From contig NZ_CP030287.1 in NCBI RefSeq assembly GCF_003287935.1, forward strand, positions 7,758,869 through 7,822,868: a stretch of DNA of 64,000 bases. Reading direction: 5' to 3'. A program made the translations under genes and the position numbers. Source of the DNA: Streptomyces sp. ICC1 (GTDB lineage: Bacteria; Actinomycetota; Actinomycetes; Streptomycetales; Streptomycetaceae). This document shows positions 45,943-53,932 of this stretch, one piece after another. Positions within the stretch are counted from its first letter, which is position 1, and each line of letters starts with the position of its first letter. The notes under the pieces were generated by a model, which made no database searches, had not been told where the DNA came from, and saw only the letters and a list, made by a program, of their open reading frames with translations.

Positions 45943-46070
45943 CTACCACCGACGCCGCAGACAAGCCGCCCTCGGCCGGCTGACCCCCGTCGAATACGAG
46001 ACCGTCATGACCACGTCGGCTCTTCAGGCCGCGTGACTGAACCTGTCACCCAACGCTGCATCAGACCCAC
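45943..46070 (+). pseudogene. IS3-family transposase C-terminal remnant with right IS end
   Basis: About 30 codons ending at TGA 46036 encode RRRRQAALGRLTPVEYETVM, the typical OrfB C-terminus of an IS3 element. GAACCTGTCACCC follows and resembles the IS end; its TGTCACCC matches the opposite end seen at 61752-61759. The 5' part is replaced by adapter sequence. Confidence 0.7.
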
Positions 46071-46166
46071 ACGTACGCTGTCGCTCGTCGCATGAAACCC
46101 GGTGTCCACTCCCCGGGATCAACCTCATCTCGCGGCTGGCCGGCCGCGCAGCCACACACTTGACCT

Positions 46167-46481
46167 TCACCACCCGCCTGCGCTTTCTATCTGTATCGCC
46201 AGCCACACGAGCGGTGCCGCTGCCAGAACGATCAGCACCAGACAGCACGGTACCTGGGACGGCCCCTTGAGTGGCTCGGCTGCTACCTGCGGGGCCACTC
46301 GGCGCACGTCGTCGGCGTGATACCACATCTTGCCGGCATAGCCCGTAGTGGTCATCCAGCTCTCCGTATGGGTCCGCACTCCATGGGCCAGCGCATTCAC
46401 ATACACCGAGCCAGTACCGACGCCCGGCCACAAGGTGCTCACCTGGCGCTCCGTCAGCCAGCCGTCCCCCTCGTCCGCCAT
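46167..46481 (-). CDS. Small hypothetical membrane protein
   Basis: This 104-aa protein has a soluble N-terminal part (MADEGDGWLTERQVSTLWPG) and one C-terminal helix CCLVLIVLAAAPLVWLAIQI (about 80-99). GGGGAAGGGCGG lies just upstream of the ATG at 46481, a strong ribosome site. I recognise no family. It lies in the accessory region, so transfer is plausible. The stretch 46071-46166 downstream shows nothing. Confidence 0.55.
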   Translation of the reverse strand: MADEGDGWLTERQVSTLWPGVGTGSVYVNALAHGVRTHTESWMTTTGYAGKMWYHADDVRRVAPQVAAEPLKGPSQVPCCLVLIVLAAAPLVWLAIQIESAGGW

Positions 46482-46897
46482 ATTCCGCCCTTCCCCCAGC
46501 AGCCGGTGACACGACATCATGAACTGTCCCATAGCCAGGCGTAGTTAGCCCCCCCATCGTTCCCCGGGGTTCCGACGCGGCGATATCCGCTTCCCGGGCC
46601 CCGAACGCCTGGCGCGAGCGGGTTGGCCCTCGTCATCGAGAACGGGCGGTCAGGGTCCGACCGCCGCCCTACCCCCGAATCACGGCGCCGGGGCGTGAGC
46701 ACCGTCAGTGCAGTCAACAAGCCAGCCGTGCGCGCTACGGCTCTCCGGGGGCAAGCCCCCTGTGTGTCCCCTGCCGTGCCGCGCGCGCCGAGGCTTTTCG
46801 CGTCTGAGCGGTCCTGTTCCTGGCGGCGGCGGGCAGTCGCGGCTCGGACGACGACGCCCGACGTGGTCTGGAAGCCAAGTGGCACGACAGCGTCGAG
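46482..46897. other. No supported gene
   Basis: This 416-bp stretch shows only spurious frames. It contains TGAGCACCGTCAGTG and other debris but no recognisable gene or terminator. The in-frame residues just before 46898 (LFLAAAGSRGSDDDARR, about 46815-46865) probably belong to a 5' part of the next gene. Confidence 0.5.
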
Positions 46898-47206
46898 GTG
46901 GTCCATTGCTTCGCCAACCTGGAGAGGATCTCCTGCCCGCGGTGCGGCACGGAACTCGCACCTGACTGGTGGGGTGATGCCGTCTCGCAGTGCTATGACG
47001 AGGGCTTTTCGACCCTGATGGTGACGGTTCCCTGCTGCGACGTTGAGACGTCGCTTAACGAGCTGGTGTACGACTGGCCGATGGGGTTCGCGCGGTTCAG
47101 GATCGAGGTTTTGTATCCGAACCGGGCTTGGCTGACTGACGGGGAGCTGGCCTCTCTCGCGGGTGCTCTCGGACATCCCCTGCGACAGATTCTCATCCAT
47201 ATCTAG
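46898..47206 (+). CDS. Zinc-ribbon-like hypothetical protein, 5' truncated
   Basis: About 102 residues remain, with CPRCGTE (13-19) and CYDEGF...VPCCDVE (Cys-rich), then WPMGFARFRIEVLYPNRAWL. Homologue-like sequence continues in frame upstream to a stop at about 46806 without a good start codon, so the gene is probably decayed. The TAG stop (47204-47206) is supplied by the terminal CTAG of the second MITE copy, so the true C-terminus was lost when it inserted. Confidence 0.55.
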   Translation: MVHCFANLERISCPRCGTELAPDWWGDAVSQCYDEGFSTLMVTVPCCDVETSLNELVYDWPMGFARFRIEVLYPNRAWLTDGELASLAGALGHPLRQILIHI

Positions 47207-47367
47207 TGCTGTGGCCGGAAAGGTTTGCCGGGGCGCGGTGTCCGGTGCGGTGCATCGCAAGGCGGAGGACCACGCCTCGTACTGGACGTACCGGTCTGGT
47301 CCGACAACGCGGCGAGGTGCCGTGCCGGGCGCCGCGACCCGGTGGACCTCTCCGGTCACAGCACTAG
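47203..47367. mobile_element. MITE-like element, copy 2 (165 bp)
   Basis: Same inverted ends as the element at 14856-15046, with CTAG on both boundaries. It lacks the internal block of copy 1 and carries CGCAAGG there instead. The rest is nearly identical, including GTACTGGACGTACCGG. It is non-coding. Its left CTAG ends the adjacent zinc-ribbon gene. Confidence 0.82.
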
Positions 47368-47409
47368 ACGCCGTCACGCGCGCTGCGCCTCGCGCCACGC
47401 ACTCCCCTC

Positions 47410-47838
47410 TCATCCCCGCGCCGGCTCCGAGGCCCACCGGGCCAGTTCCGCGCAGCGAATCCCGCCGCCGGGGTGCCACTCCATGACCGGGCCGGCTGTG
47501 TCCCCGTGCTCCTCGCACCAGGACATCAGGACCAGGCCCCCGCAGTCGTGACGCTCGCACCGGCACCCCTTCCCCGGAACTGCGTACGGCACCCCGTGTC
47601 GGGTCACACCGCCCGCCGGCTTTACGGACGAGGCGGTGCCCCGCAGGCCGGCGGGCCAAGCCAGCGTCACCCGCAGGCCGCCCGACCCCGACCGGAACCG
47701 TTCGATCACCCGCACCTCCCCCAGTACCGCCAACGGGCCCGTGCCCGGAGCGGTCAGCCGGCTCACCGATACCCCGAACTCCCCGGCCGCCAGCTCGGCC
47801 AGCTCGTCAGCGTCGGCGTCCGTCAACCAGCCGGACAA
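47410..47838 (-). CDS. Hypothetical protein of plasmid/integrative-element type
   Basis: A TTG start at 47838 follows AGGAGGAACCAG, a strong ribosome site. The 142-aa protein begins SGWLTDADADELAELAAGEF and ends with a Cys/His-rich part (GCRCERHDC, SWCEEHGD, HPGGGIRCAEL) that may bind zinc. Similar small proteins occur on Streptomyces integrative elements. It is divergent from the neighbouring fragment at 47884. Function unknown. Confidence 0.55.
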   Translation of the reverse strand: MSGWLTDADADELAELAAGEFGVSVSRLTAPGTGPLAVLGEVRVIERFRSGSGGLRVTLAWPAGLRGTASSVKPAGGVTRHGVPYAVPGKGCRCERHDCGGLVLMSWCEEHGDTAGPVMEWHPGGGIRCAELARWASEPARG

Positions 47839-47883
47839 CTGGTTCCTCCTCCTCGGCGTCCTCGGACAGGACCAGCCGCGCGG

Positions 47884-48207
47884 GTGACCGCTGCGGCGGT
47901 CGGCCACCTGGTCCGCGCCGGTCTCCTGGTCTACCTCGGCGGGGACGTCGACTTCCCCGACGTCCACCCGGACCAGGTGGCCGCCCTCGCGCGCCGCCGG
48001 GGCCTGCCCGCCCTCCTCGACCAGCACGTGCCCCTGGGCCCGGACCAGGCCGCGGTACGCCTCGGCGTTCGCAGGAGCGACTTTGACGCCGCCGTGAAGC
48101 TCGGGTTCCTTTCTCCGGTGTCCTCGGTGGAGATCGACTACAAGCGGCAGGGCGGCGTCACCACGGTGCCGCTGTACTCCACCTTCCCTGTTGAATCGGC
48201 TTGTTGA
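47884..48207 (+). pseudogene. Fragment of a plasmid/ICE-associated DNA-binding-like protein
   Basis: The 107 residues include VDFPDVHPDQVAALARRRGL, VPLGPDQAAVRLGVRRSDFDA (HTH-like) and SSVEIDYKRQGGVTTVPLYS, a pattern typical of small regulators on Streptomyces integrative elements. It appears 3'-truncated: after LYS the sequence becomes unrelated (TFPVESAC). The start GTG 47884 is uncertain. It is divergent from the 47838 gene, with 45 bp between. Confidence 0.5.
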
Positions 48208-48304
48208 AGCCGATCTGGCGGGGTGGTGTGTGGGTTTCTGCGCGGCATCTCCCGAGCGTGCTCTTGGCGGGCCCAGGCACGCGCGTTTCTGTCATGCTTG
48301 CGTC

Positions 48305-49114
48305 ATGCCCGAACCGGAAAACGCAGGTGGTGCGACTGCACCCGCAGCACGGCGCAAGAGGCTGATCGCGTCCCTGATCTCGCTTGCGGCAGTGGGAATC
48401 GGCACCGTCCACGTCGTCAGGCCCGATGTGGAAATTGACGGCACCACCCTGGCGCTCGCCGCCATCGCGGTGGTGCCGTGGCTGGGTGACCTCTTCGAGA
48501 GCATTGAACTTCCCGGCGGCACCAAGCTCCAGTACCACACGCTGCAAGAGCGTATTGACGCAACGGAGCAGCGCACGGAAGAAATCCGGCAAGCAGCCGA
48601 CGACGCAGCCAGGCAGGCTCGGGTCGCCTTGGTGACCTCGGGAAGCGAGAACATGGCAGGCGGCTCAGCGATGGAGAAGGTGGTGGAGCTCGCACGCGAG
48701 TTCACCAAGTTGCGGCGGACTGAACCATCCAGTCCTGGACGGACCTACCGTCAGGAGCAGATCTTCGCCGAGCTGGTGAGGCTCACCCCGCAGCTGGCCG
48801 ATTTGGACGTGAGTGCAGCGCTCGGCTCGGACGACGGCGGGACGCGCCTGACCGGATACGCGCGCCTGTACGCGAGGCCGGGGCCGCAGTACCTCAGGGC
48901 ACTGGTGGAGGCGGCCGTCGAGGAGAACCTGCCCTTCAACCAGTACTGGGCCTTCCACACGGTCGGCGCGATGATCGACACCATCGGTGCAGGCCGAATC
49001 GAGCTGGCGACAGCCCGCCAACTCCGCTCGTGTATTTCACGGGTGCCAGAAAACAGCGACCGCGCCCGGGCGCTGCGCGCCGCCCTCACGAGACTGGACG
49101 ATGACCCAGCCTGA
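48305..49114 (+). CDS. Hypothetical membrane protein with coiled coil
   Basis: This 269-aa protein has two hydrophobic stretches (LIASLISLAAVGIGTVHVV, about 20-38, and LALAAIAVVPWLGDLF, about 48-63), a coiled coil (LQERIDATEQRTEEIRQAAD, about 79-98) and a helical C-terminal domain (about 145-265). I recognise no named family. The architecture of membrane segment, coiled coil and helical domain is common among actinobacterial effector-type accessory proteins, but no function can be claimed. The start MPEPENAGG is preferred over an upstream extension. Confidence 0.6.
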   Translation: MPEPENAGGATAPAARRKRLIASLISLAAVGIGTVHVVRPDVEIDGTTLALAAIAVVPWLGDLFESIELPGGTKLQYHTLQERIDATEQRTEEIRQAADDAARQARVALVTSGSENMAGGSAMEKVVELAREFTKLRRTEPSSPGRTYRQEQIFAELVRLTPQLADLDVSAALGSDDGGTRLTGYARLYARPGPQYLRALVEAAVEENLPFNQYWAFHTVGAMIDTIGAGRIELATARQLRSCISRVPENSDRARALRAALTRLDDDPA

Positions 49115-49243
49115 GTAGGTGCGCTGAGCCCCGGCCATACGCCAGGGGTGAACTCCACCTCCATGCCACCGCAGCCAGCCGCAGTGGCCGCGCCTGCGCC
49201 ACCTCGCAACGGCCGCGCGGCCCACTCCGGCGATCCGGCACCA

Positions 49244-49279
49244 CAGTGCGGGGCTGCCAGCAGTGGCAGCCCCGCACTG
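49244..49279. terminator. Strong hairpin
   Basis: A 16-bp perfect stem (CAGTGCGGGGCTGCCA and its complement, loop GCAG) lies 130 bp downstream of the coiled-coil membrane protein gene. No T-run follows. Confidence 0.7.
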
Positions 49280-49342
49280 CATCAGCGAATGACCGAGGAC
49301 CCCGACAGCGCGGGGACGGGTCCGCGGACTCCAGTCCAGCCG

Positions 49343-49650
49343 CTACGGGGCGGGGGCGAACTCCACGTCGGTGCCACCGCAGCCGGCCGCGATGTCCAGC
49401 AGACGGTCACGCTCCAGCTCGTCCACCGCCAGCCCCCAGCGCAGCTTCGTCGCGGTCCACTCCGCGCCGTAGCGGCACAGCACCTCCCCCGACGGCGACG
49501 GCGACGGCGGGAGCCACTCGGCCGGGTCCTGATCCGCCTTGCTCCGGTTCGAGCGGGCCGTCACCGCGACCAGCGAAGCAAGCTGCCCCTGGTCGTTCGC
49601 GTACGCCTCGCGCCTCTGCGGCGTCCACGAACTGGCGCCAGCTGGCGGGA
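49343..49650 (-). pseudogene. HNH endonuclease (DUF1524/GmrSD-type) C-terminal remnant 1
   Basis: The residues TARSNRSKADQDPAEWLPP, RYGAEWTATKLRWGLAVDE and LLDIAAGCGG match the end of actinobacterial HNH nucleases. Upstream residues TPQRREAYANDQGQLASLVA continue the match to about 49625, after which the frame shifts. A short duplicate of the 3' end (AAGCGGMEVEFTP) lies at 49140-49200. Not functional. Confidence 0.65.
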
Positions 49651-49654
49651 AGCG

Positions 49655-50197
49655 CTATCCGAACCGTGCGGTATTCCCGGCTCCGGGGCACCTGTCATCA
49701 GGCTCGGGCTGACGCCTGGTGCCGTCGCGGCGCCACATGTACCGACACGCCACATCAAGGTAACCCATCTCCTCGTCCTGGAAGCCGGGCCGCGGCGGAC
49801 CCAGACGATCTGCGCCTTCCACGCACCGCTCGTCCTCGTGGAGTGCAAGACCGTGCACGGCAACATGCTGAACCCGGCGCTCCGGGTGATGGAGGAGAGC
49901 CGCCATGGCATTGGTGACGGCGGGATCGCCGTTCATGATCTCGCCGGTCTTGCGGCAGGCCGCGATCCGTACGTCCGTGTCAGCGTCAGCCATCCGTGCC
50001 AGGAGTACCTCACGAGCTTCGTCGGTCAAGGACCTGGGCGGCGGCCACGCACATCCCGCGTGTGCCTCGCGCGCCTCAACCACATCAACGCTCCAGGCGC
50101 CGGCGTCGAAGACTTCCGCGAACGCGCCCTCGCTCTGGTCCCACCTATCGACAACCACGGCAACGCCAGCACGTGACGGGCCGATGAGCAGAACCAT
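49655..50197 (-). CDS. HEAT-repeat-like hypothetical protein, possibly truncated
   Basis: The 180-residue frame includes DEAREVLLARMADADTDVRIA and TNAMAALLHHPERRVQHVAVHGLAL, two HEAT-like helical pairs, then GYLDVACRYMWRRDG. The N-terminal MVLLIGPSRAGVAVVVDRWD reads like an internal section of a larger protein. The C-terminal tail (RRQPEPDDRC...) runs into the HNH remnant. It is probably a gene fragment; no function can be given. Confidence 0.5.
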   Translation of the reverse strand: MVLLIGPSRAGVAVVVDRWDQSEGAFAEVFDAGAWSVDVVEAREAHAGCAWPPPRSLTDEAREVLLARMADADTDVRIAACRKTGEIMNGDPAVTNAMAALLHHPERRVQHVAVHGLALHEDERCVEGADRLGPPRPGFQDEEMGYLDVACRYMWRRDGTRRQPEPDDRCPGAGNTARFG

Positions 50198-50418
50198 CGT
50201 CGAGGTCCGATTTCACAACCTCCGCGTTGTTCGGACGGATGATGTGGGGCGGCAACAGCTCACGGTTTAATCAGCTGAGCGATCGCGATAGTCCTGAGTC
50301 GGATGGCGCTCAAGGGAACAGAGGGGGATGGTTTCCAGGCCAGCCCCTGTTGTTCGAGGCTCCTTCTCCTGGCAACCCAGGCAACTGGGCTGAAATCTAT
50401 GCAGTGCTATGAGACTCT

Positions 50419-51039
50419 ATGGCAATGATTCCTCGTAGGACTCAGGTCTTTGCGATCTTTGCGGTAGCCTTTCTTTCAGCACTTCTGGTCCTGGTGTTCA
50501 AACTCATCGACAACCGCGCACAGGCCTTCAGTGCAGCGTCGGTGCTGATTTCCGGAATTGCACTGACTGGCGTTGTAGTCTCGCTCACGTTTCAAGCGCT
50601 GCAGACAAAGGCTGCCAGAGATGAACGGGACAGGTCCACCCATAGACAGATGATCTATCTAACGATGGGAGATCGCGCCCTGGCAGAGTGCCTGGAACCG
50701 CCAAACACTCCCATGCCATTCGAGCGGTACCGGCAAATCATGTTTGCCAATCTGATCATGGGTAGATGGTACGCTGCGCATCAACTGGGGGACGTGGATG
50801 ATTCCACACTCAAGTACACCCTTGAGCGGCATTTTCGCGGCGAAATAGGAAGAGCACATTGGGAATATGGCAGCCACGACTGGCTTCGCGGCGCCATAGG
50901 AGGGCAACAGCGAAAAGCTGCGGCGTTCGCCGCCATAGTCGAGGGATGCTACCAAGCCGCTGTCAATGCAGGACCTGCAGTGCCGACAGCTGACTACTTC
51001 ACCGACGAGGGCACCGACTTGGCCCCTCAGAACTCATAG
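50419..51039 (+). CDS. DUF6082 family membrane protein
   Basis: This 206-aa protein has two N-terminal helices (VFAIFAVAFLSALLVLVFKLI, by position 10-30, and SAASVLISGIALTGVVVSLTF, by position 38-58) and a soluble domain with ERYRQIMFANLIMGRWYAAHQLG, a block seen in DUF6082 proteins. Codon use is visibly less GC-rich than its neighbours, indicating recent transfer. It is alone between decayed genes. Function unknown; such proteins often sit in variable regions. Confidence 0.7.
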   Translation: MAMIPRRTQVFAIFAVAFLSALLVLVFKLIDNRAQAFSAASVLISGIALTGVVVSLTFQALQTKAARDERDRSTHRQMIYLTMGDRALAECLEPPNTPMPFERYRQIMFANLIMGRWYAAHQLGDVDDSTLKYTLERHFRGEIGRAHWEYGSHDWLRGAIGGQQRKAAAFAAIVEGCYQAAVNAGPAVPTADYFTDEGTDLAPQNS

Positions 51040-51119
51040 CAGATGACAGTCGGCCGGAATGACGCATGCCGAGCCCTGTGGGCGAACTGGGCGGTCACAG
51101 CTGTTCGCTTCGCCCCGCA

Positions 51120-51470
51120 TCAGCGTATCCGCCCTGTAAACCGCGCATGCCTATTCCCTGCACCCGCCAGCCCCAGCAGCGCTTCGTGCTCCGCCTCGTC
51201 CGCGGCCAGTCCCCAGCGCAGCTTCGTTGCCACCCACTCCGCGGCGTACTGGCGGTGGTAGCCCCGGCGGGCGGAAGCCACTGCGCCGGGTTCCCCCGCC
51301 TTGCTCCGGTTCGACTTCGCGGGGACCGCGATCAGGGTCAGCTGGGACGCCTGGTCATTCGGTACGCCTCCCGACGGACGGCGTCCCAGGCGTAGCCGCC
51401 AGCTGGCGCGGAGCGCTATTCGGAAGACGCGGTATCCGGCGGGTGGCACGCTGTCCCCGCCGCACCATGC
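51120..51470 (-). pseudogene. HNH endonuclease (DUF1524-type) C-terminal remnant 2
   Basis: The sequence LTLIAVPAKSNRSKAGEPG and QYAAEWVATKLRWGLAADEAE parallels remnant 1 at 49343-49650 but is a different, diverged copy. The upstream WRLRLGRRPSGGVPNDQASQ corresponds to the segment before the SNRSKA motif. The N-terminal catalytic His region is absent. The 300 bp between this and the 51835 gene hold no supported gene. Confidence 0.6.
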
Positions 51471-51834
51471 GGGTGCCGACAGAACACCGAGCCCGCCCGC
51501 AGGCAACGCTCATCCCTCGCTCTGTCCCGAGCTGGAGCCGATCTTCAGCGAGTTGAGCAGCGGGAGACCGCCGGCTGCCTGGTGCTTGGTGCTTGGCTGG
51601 GCGGGATGAGGAGTGGCCGATCCTCGCCCTCCGCTTCCCTTGGCCCAGCCGCTGACCTCACGTGCCTCTGTGCTCGGTCCCCCCACCGCGACAGCAGCCG
51701 CAGCCCGACCGGCTCCGCTCAGGCGCAGGCCTTGCTCCCCGGCGAGCCGCCGCATCGCCCCGGGGGGTGCCCCTATGTCTTTGGTCAAGGAAAACGGGGG
51801 TGCGTTGGGTCGGTGAGCCGGGCAGCATGGCGGG

Positions 51835-52320
51835 GTGGCTGATCTGCTGTGGGATGACGTGAGTTCCTTCTTCGACCCGGACTTGATGGGGTCGTTGCCG
51901 GACGTGCGTGTCCCCGATGCCTCGGTGGAGGACTGGCAGGCGGTCCTCGATCTTGTCGTGGAGAAGGGCTGGAAGTACCAGTACTCCGAGGGAGAGACGG
52001 TGCTTCCGGTGCCCCGGGCGGAGGCCGTGCTGTCCCGTCCGGCGGATGCCGAGTGCCCGGACCTGCGGGTCTGGCCGGCTGCCGATGTGTTGGCGATCTT
52101 CCGTTTTCATGCCGACGATGAAGTCGACTTCGACGTCGATCTGCGGGAGTTGCAGGGCCAGGATCGACTTGATGTGTTCTGCGGCTTCCTTCGGGAGATC
52201 GGGCGGCGGCTGGGTAAGCCTGTACTGATGGACCCGGAAGGCGGCTATGGCCATCCGGTGCTCGGCTTCGATGTCGAGGCCGATCGAGTCGTTCTCCTCG
52301 CAGACCCGCAGGTCAGGTGA
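51835..52320 (+). CDS. Hypothetical acidic protein (immunity-like)
   Basis: This 161-aa protein has no signal or membrane segment and is rich in Asp/Val. It reads SLPDVRVPDASVEDWQAVLD near the start, then a mixed alpha/beta core with FRFHADDEVDFDVDLREL. It resembles small immunity-type proteins by composition only. The GTG 51835 has GGCGGGG upstream. The last residues overlap the IS110 transposase stop by 8 bp, so the IS probably inserted at or near its 3' end and may have replaced the tail. Confidence 0.5.
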   Translation: MADLLWDDVSSFFDPDLMGSLPDVRVPDASVEDWQAVLDLVVEKGWKYQYSEGETVLPVPRAEAVLSRPADAECPDLRVWPAADVLAIFRFHADDEVDFDVDLRELQGQDRLDVFCGFLREIGRRLGKPVLMDPEGGYGHPVLGFDVEADRVVLLADPQVR

Positions 52321-53518
52321 CTGAGGCAGACGGCTGCGGTTCATAGAAGGTTCCGTCGCGGAGCATGGCGAAGAGGACGTCGGCTCGTCGTCGGGCGAGG
52401 CAGAGCAGGGCCTGGGTGTGGTGCTTGCCCTGGTTGATCTTCTTGTCGTAGTAAGTCCGCGATGCCGGGTCGCCCAGGGCGGCGAAGGCGGAGAGGAAGA
52501 AGGCCCGTTTGAGCTGCTTGTTTCCTCTGCGGGAGGGTTGTTCGCCGCGGATCGAGGATCCTGAATTGCGGGTCGCGGGTGCGAGTCCGGCGTAGGCGGC
52601 GAGGTGGCCGGCGGTCGGGAAGGTGCTGCCGTCGCCGACCTCGATCAGGATTCTGGCTCCGGTCCTGACGCCGACTCCCGGCATCGACCTCAGGACCCTC
52701 GAAAGAGGGTGAGCCTCCAGGAGCTCCTCGATCCGCCCGGCCAACAGGTTCCGCTGGTCAAGGACAGCGGTCAGGGACCCGGCCAGGCTCGGGACGATCA
52801 GCGCGGCCGCCTCGGTCCCCGGAACGGTCACGGTCTGCTCGTCCAGAGCGGTGAAGATCTCCTCGACCAGTCGCTCGGCCATCCTCGGCGCCTTCGGCCG
52901 TAACAACGTCACCAGCCGCCGCCGTCCGGCCTTGCGGATCTGGGCCGGCGACCCGAACCGCTCCAGCAGGGCCAGGACGGCCGGATGTTGCAGCCGAGGC
53001 CCCAGCACCCGCTCGAGCGACGGATGGATCTGGGTCAGCAGGCCGTGCAGCCGGTTCGCGACCCGGGTTGCTTCGCCGGCCAGGTCGTCGTCGAACCCGA
53101 CGATCATCTCCAGCTCGGCGATCGTCTCGTCCTCGCCGTCGATCGCCCGCAGGGTGTGAGGCATCGCGCGGGCAGCGTCCGCGATGATGAACGCGTCCTT
53201 CGCATCCGTCTTGGCCTCACCGGGGTAGAGGTCGGCGATCCGCCGCATCGTCAGGCCCGGAAGGTAGGCCACGGGGCAGTCCATGTCCCTCGCAACGGCC
53301 AGCGGCAGGGCCCCGATCGAGGCTGGCTGGTCGACCACGACCAGCACTGTTCCGTGCTTGGCCTTCAGCTTGGAGAAGAGTTCGCGGAGCTTCGGTTCGG
53401 TGTTGGGCAGGCGTTTGTCGAAGGCCTTCTTGCCGGTCGGTGTGACGGCGGTGGCGTGGTGTTCGCCCTTGCCGACGTCCAGGCCGAGGAAGACGTCGAT
53501 GTCGCCGGTGTCGATCAC
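52313..53518 (-). CDS. IS110 family transposase
   Basis: This 401-aa transposase has an N-terminal RuvC-like DEDD domain (LGLDVGKGEHHATAV near residue 10, VLVVVDQPAS near 60, KTDAKDAFII near 110) and the C-terminal Tnp20 domain with SMPGVGVRTGARILIEVGD and GLAPATRNSGSS, which holds the serine nucleophile. The GTG at 53518 gives family length. IS110 elements have no long inverted ends and carry non-coding flanks that encode a bridge RNA, here presumably in 53519-53678 upstream of the gene. It appears intact. Confidence 0.92.
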   Translation of the reverse strand: MIDTGDIDVFLGLDVGKGEHHATAVTPTGKKAFDKRLPNTEPKLRELFSKLKAKHGTVLVVVDQPASIGALPLAVARDMDCPVAYLPGLTMRRIADLYPGEAKTDAKDAFIIADAARAMPHTLRAIDGEDETIAELEMIVGFDDDLAGEATRVANRLHGLLTQIHPSLERVLGPRLQHPAVLALLERFGSPAQIRKAGRRRLVTLLRPKAPRMAERLVEEIFTALDEQTVTVPGTEAAALIVPSLAGSLTAVLDQRNLLAGRIEELLEAHPLSRVLRSMPGVGVRTGARILIEVGDGSTFPTAGHLAAYAGLAPATRNSGSSIRGEQPSRRGNKQLKRAFFLSAFAALGDPASRTYYDKKINQGKHHTQALLCLARRRADVLFAMLRDGTFYEPQPSASVT

Positions 53519-53678
53519 GTGCAGGCCCCTCCGCTCACGCTTTCGTCCGGCCTTGCCTCGGCACCGAGCTGCCACATCCACGTTACGGAGAGCTCTTCCG
53601 GCTCGGGTGAAGCCGGTGCTCAAGCCCCTCATCAGCGGTCCGTCGATGCCTCCGGGCCCGGTGACACCACCCCCCTGA
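53519..53678 (-). ncRNA. IS110 upstream non-coding end, possible bridge RNA region
   Basis: This 160-bp segment upstream of the transposase start belongs to the IS110 left end. In IS110 elements the non-coding end encodes the bridge RNA that pairs with target and donor DNA. The exact element boundary and RNA fold cannot be set by eye. Confidence 0.4.
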
Positions 53679-53802
53679 GGTGTCCCCCGGAGTGTGGACA
53701 CGGGGGTCATGCTGCGAGTGTGAGTTTACGTCCTCGCTGGTGTTGCCGTTCGAATTCGGCGGGTGAGAGGTAGCCGAGGGCGCTATGGCGCCGGCGGGTG
53801 TT
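53679..53802 (-). pseudogene. IS3-family transposase C-terminal remnant and IS end
   Basis: The minus strand encodes RRRHSALGYLSPAEFERQHQ and a short tail ending at 53707, the C-terminus of an IS3-type OrfB. TGAGGTGTCCCCCGGAGTG (53679 onward) resembles the terminal inverted repeat. It differs from the remnant at 45943. It stops exactly where the 127-bp direct repeat begins. Confidence 0.75.
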
Positions 53803-53929
53803 TGCCGCCAGGACCACCAGCGAGGTCAGAGCCGCCCATTTCACGGTGAATCGGGTGTGGTCGCCGAACTCGACCTTCGCCATGCCGACGAGGACGTAGA
53901 CGGCCGGAACCAGCGGGCTCGACATGTGC
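53803..53929. repeat. 127-bp perfect direct repeat, left copy
   Basis: Identical to 55468-55594, which is the native 3' part of the CitMHS transporter gene. Identity ends sharply on both sides. Flanks here are the IS3 remnant and the aldehyde dehydrogenase end. The length is the same 127 bp as the inverted repeat at 30125/37946. Confidence 0.92.
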
Positions 53930-53932
53930 GGC

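Noticed and set aside
46517..47659. A 380-residue minus-strand protein over the second MITE
   Set aside because: It runs through the MITE and antisense to the zinc-ribbon gene and has no homologous blocks.
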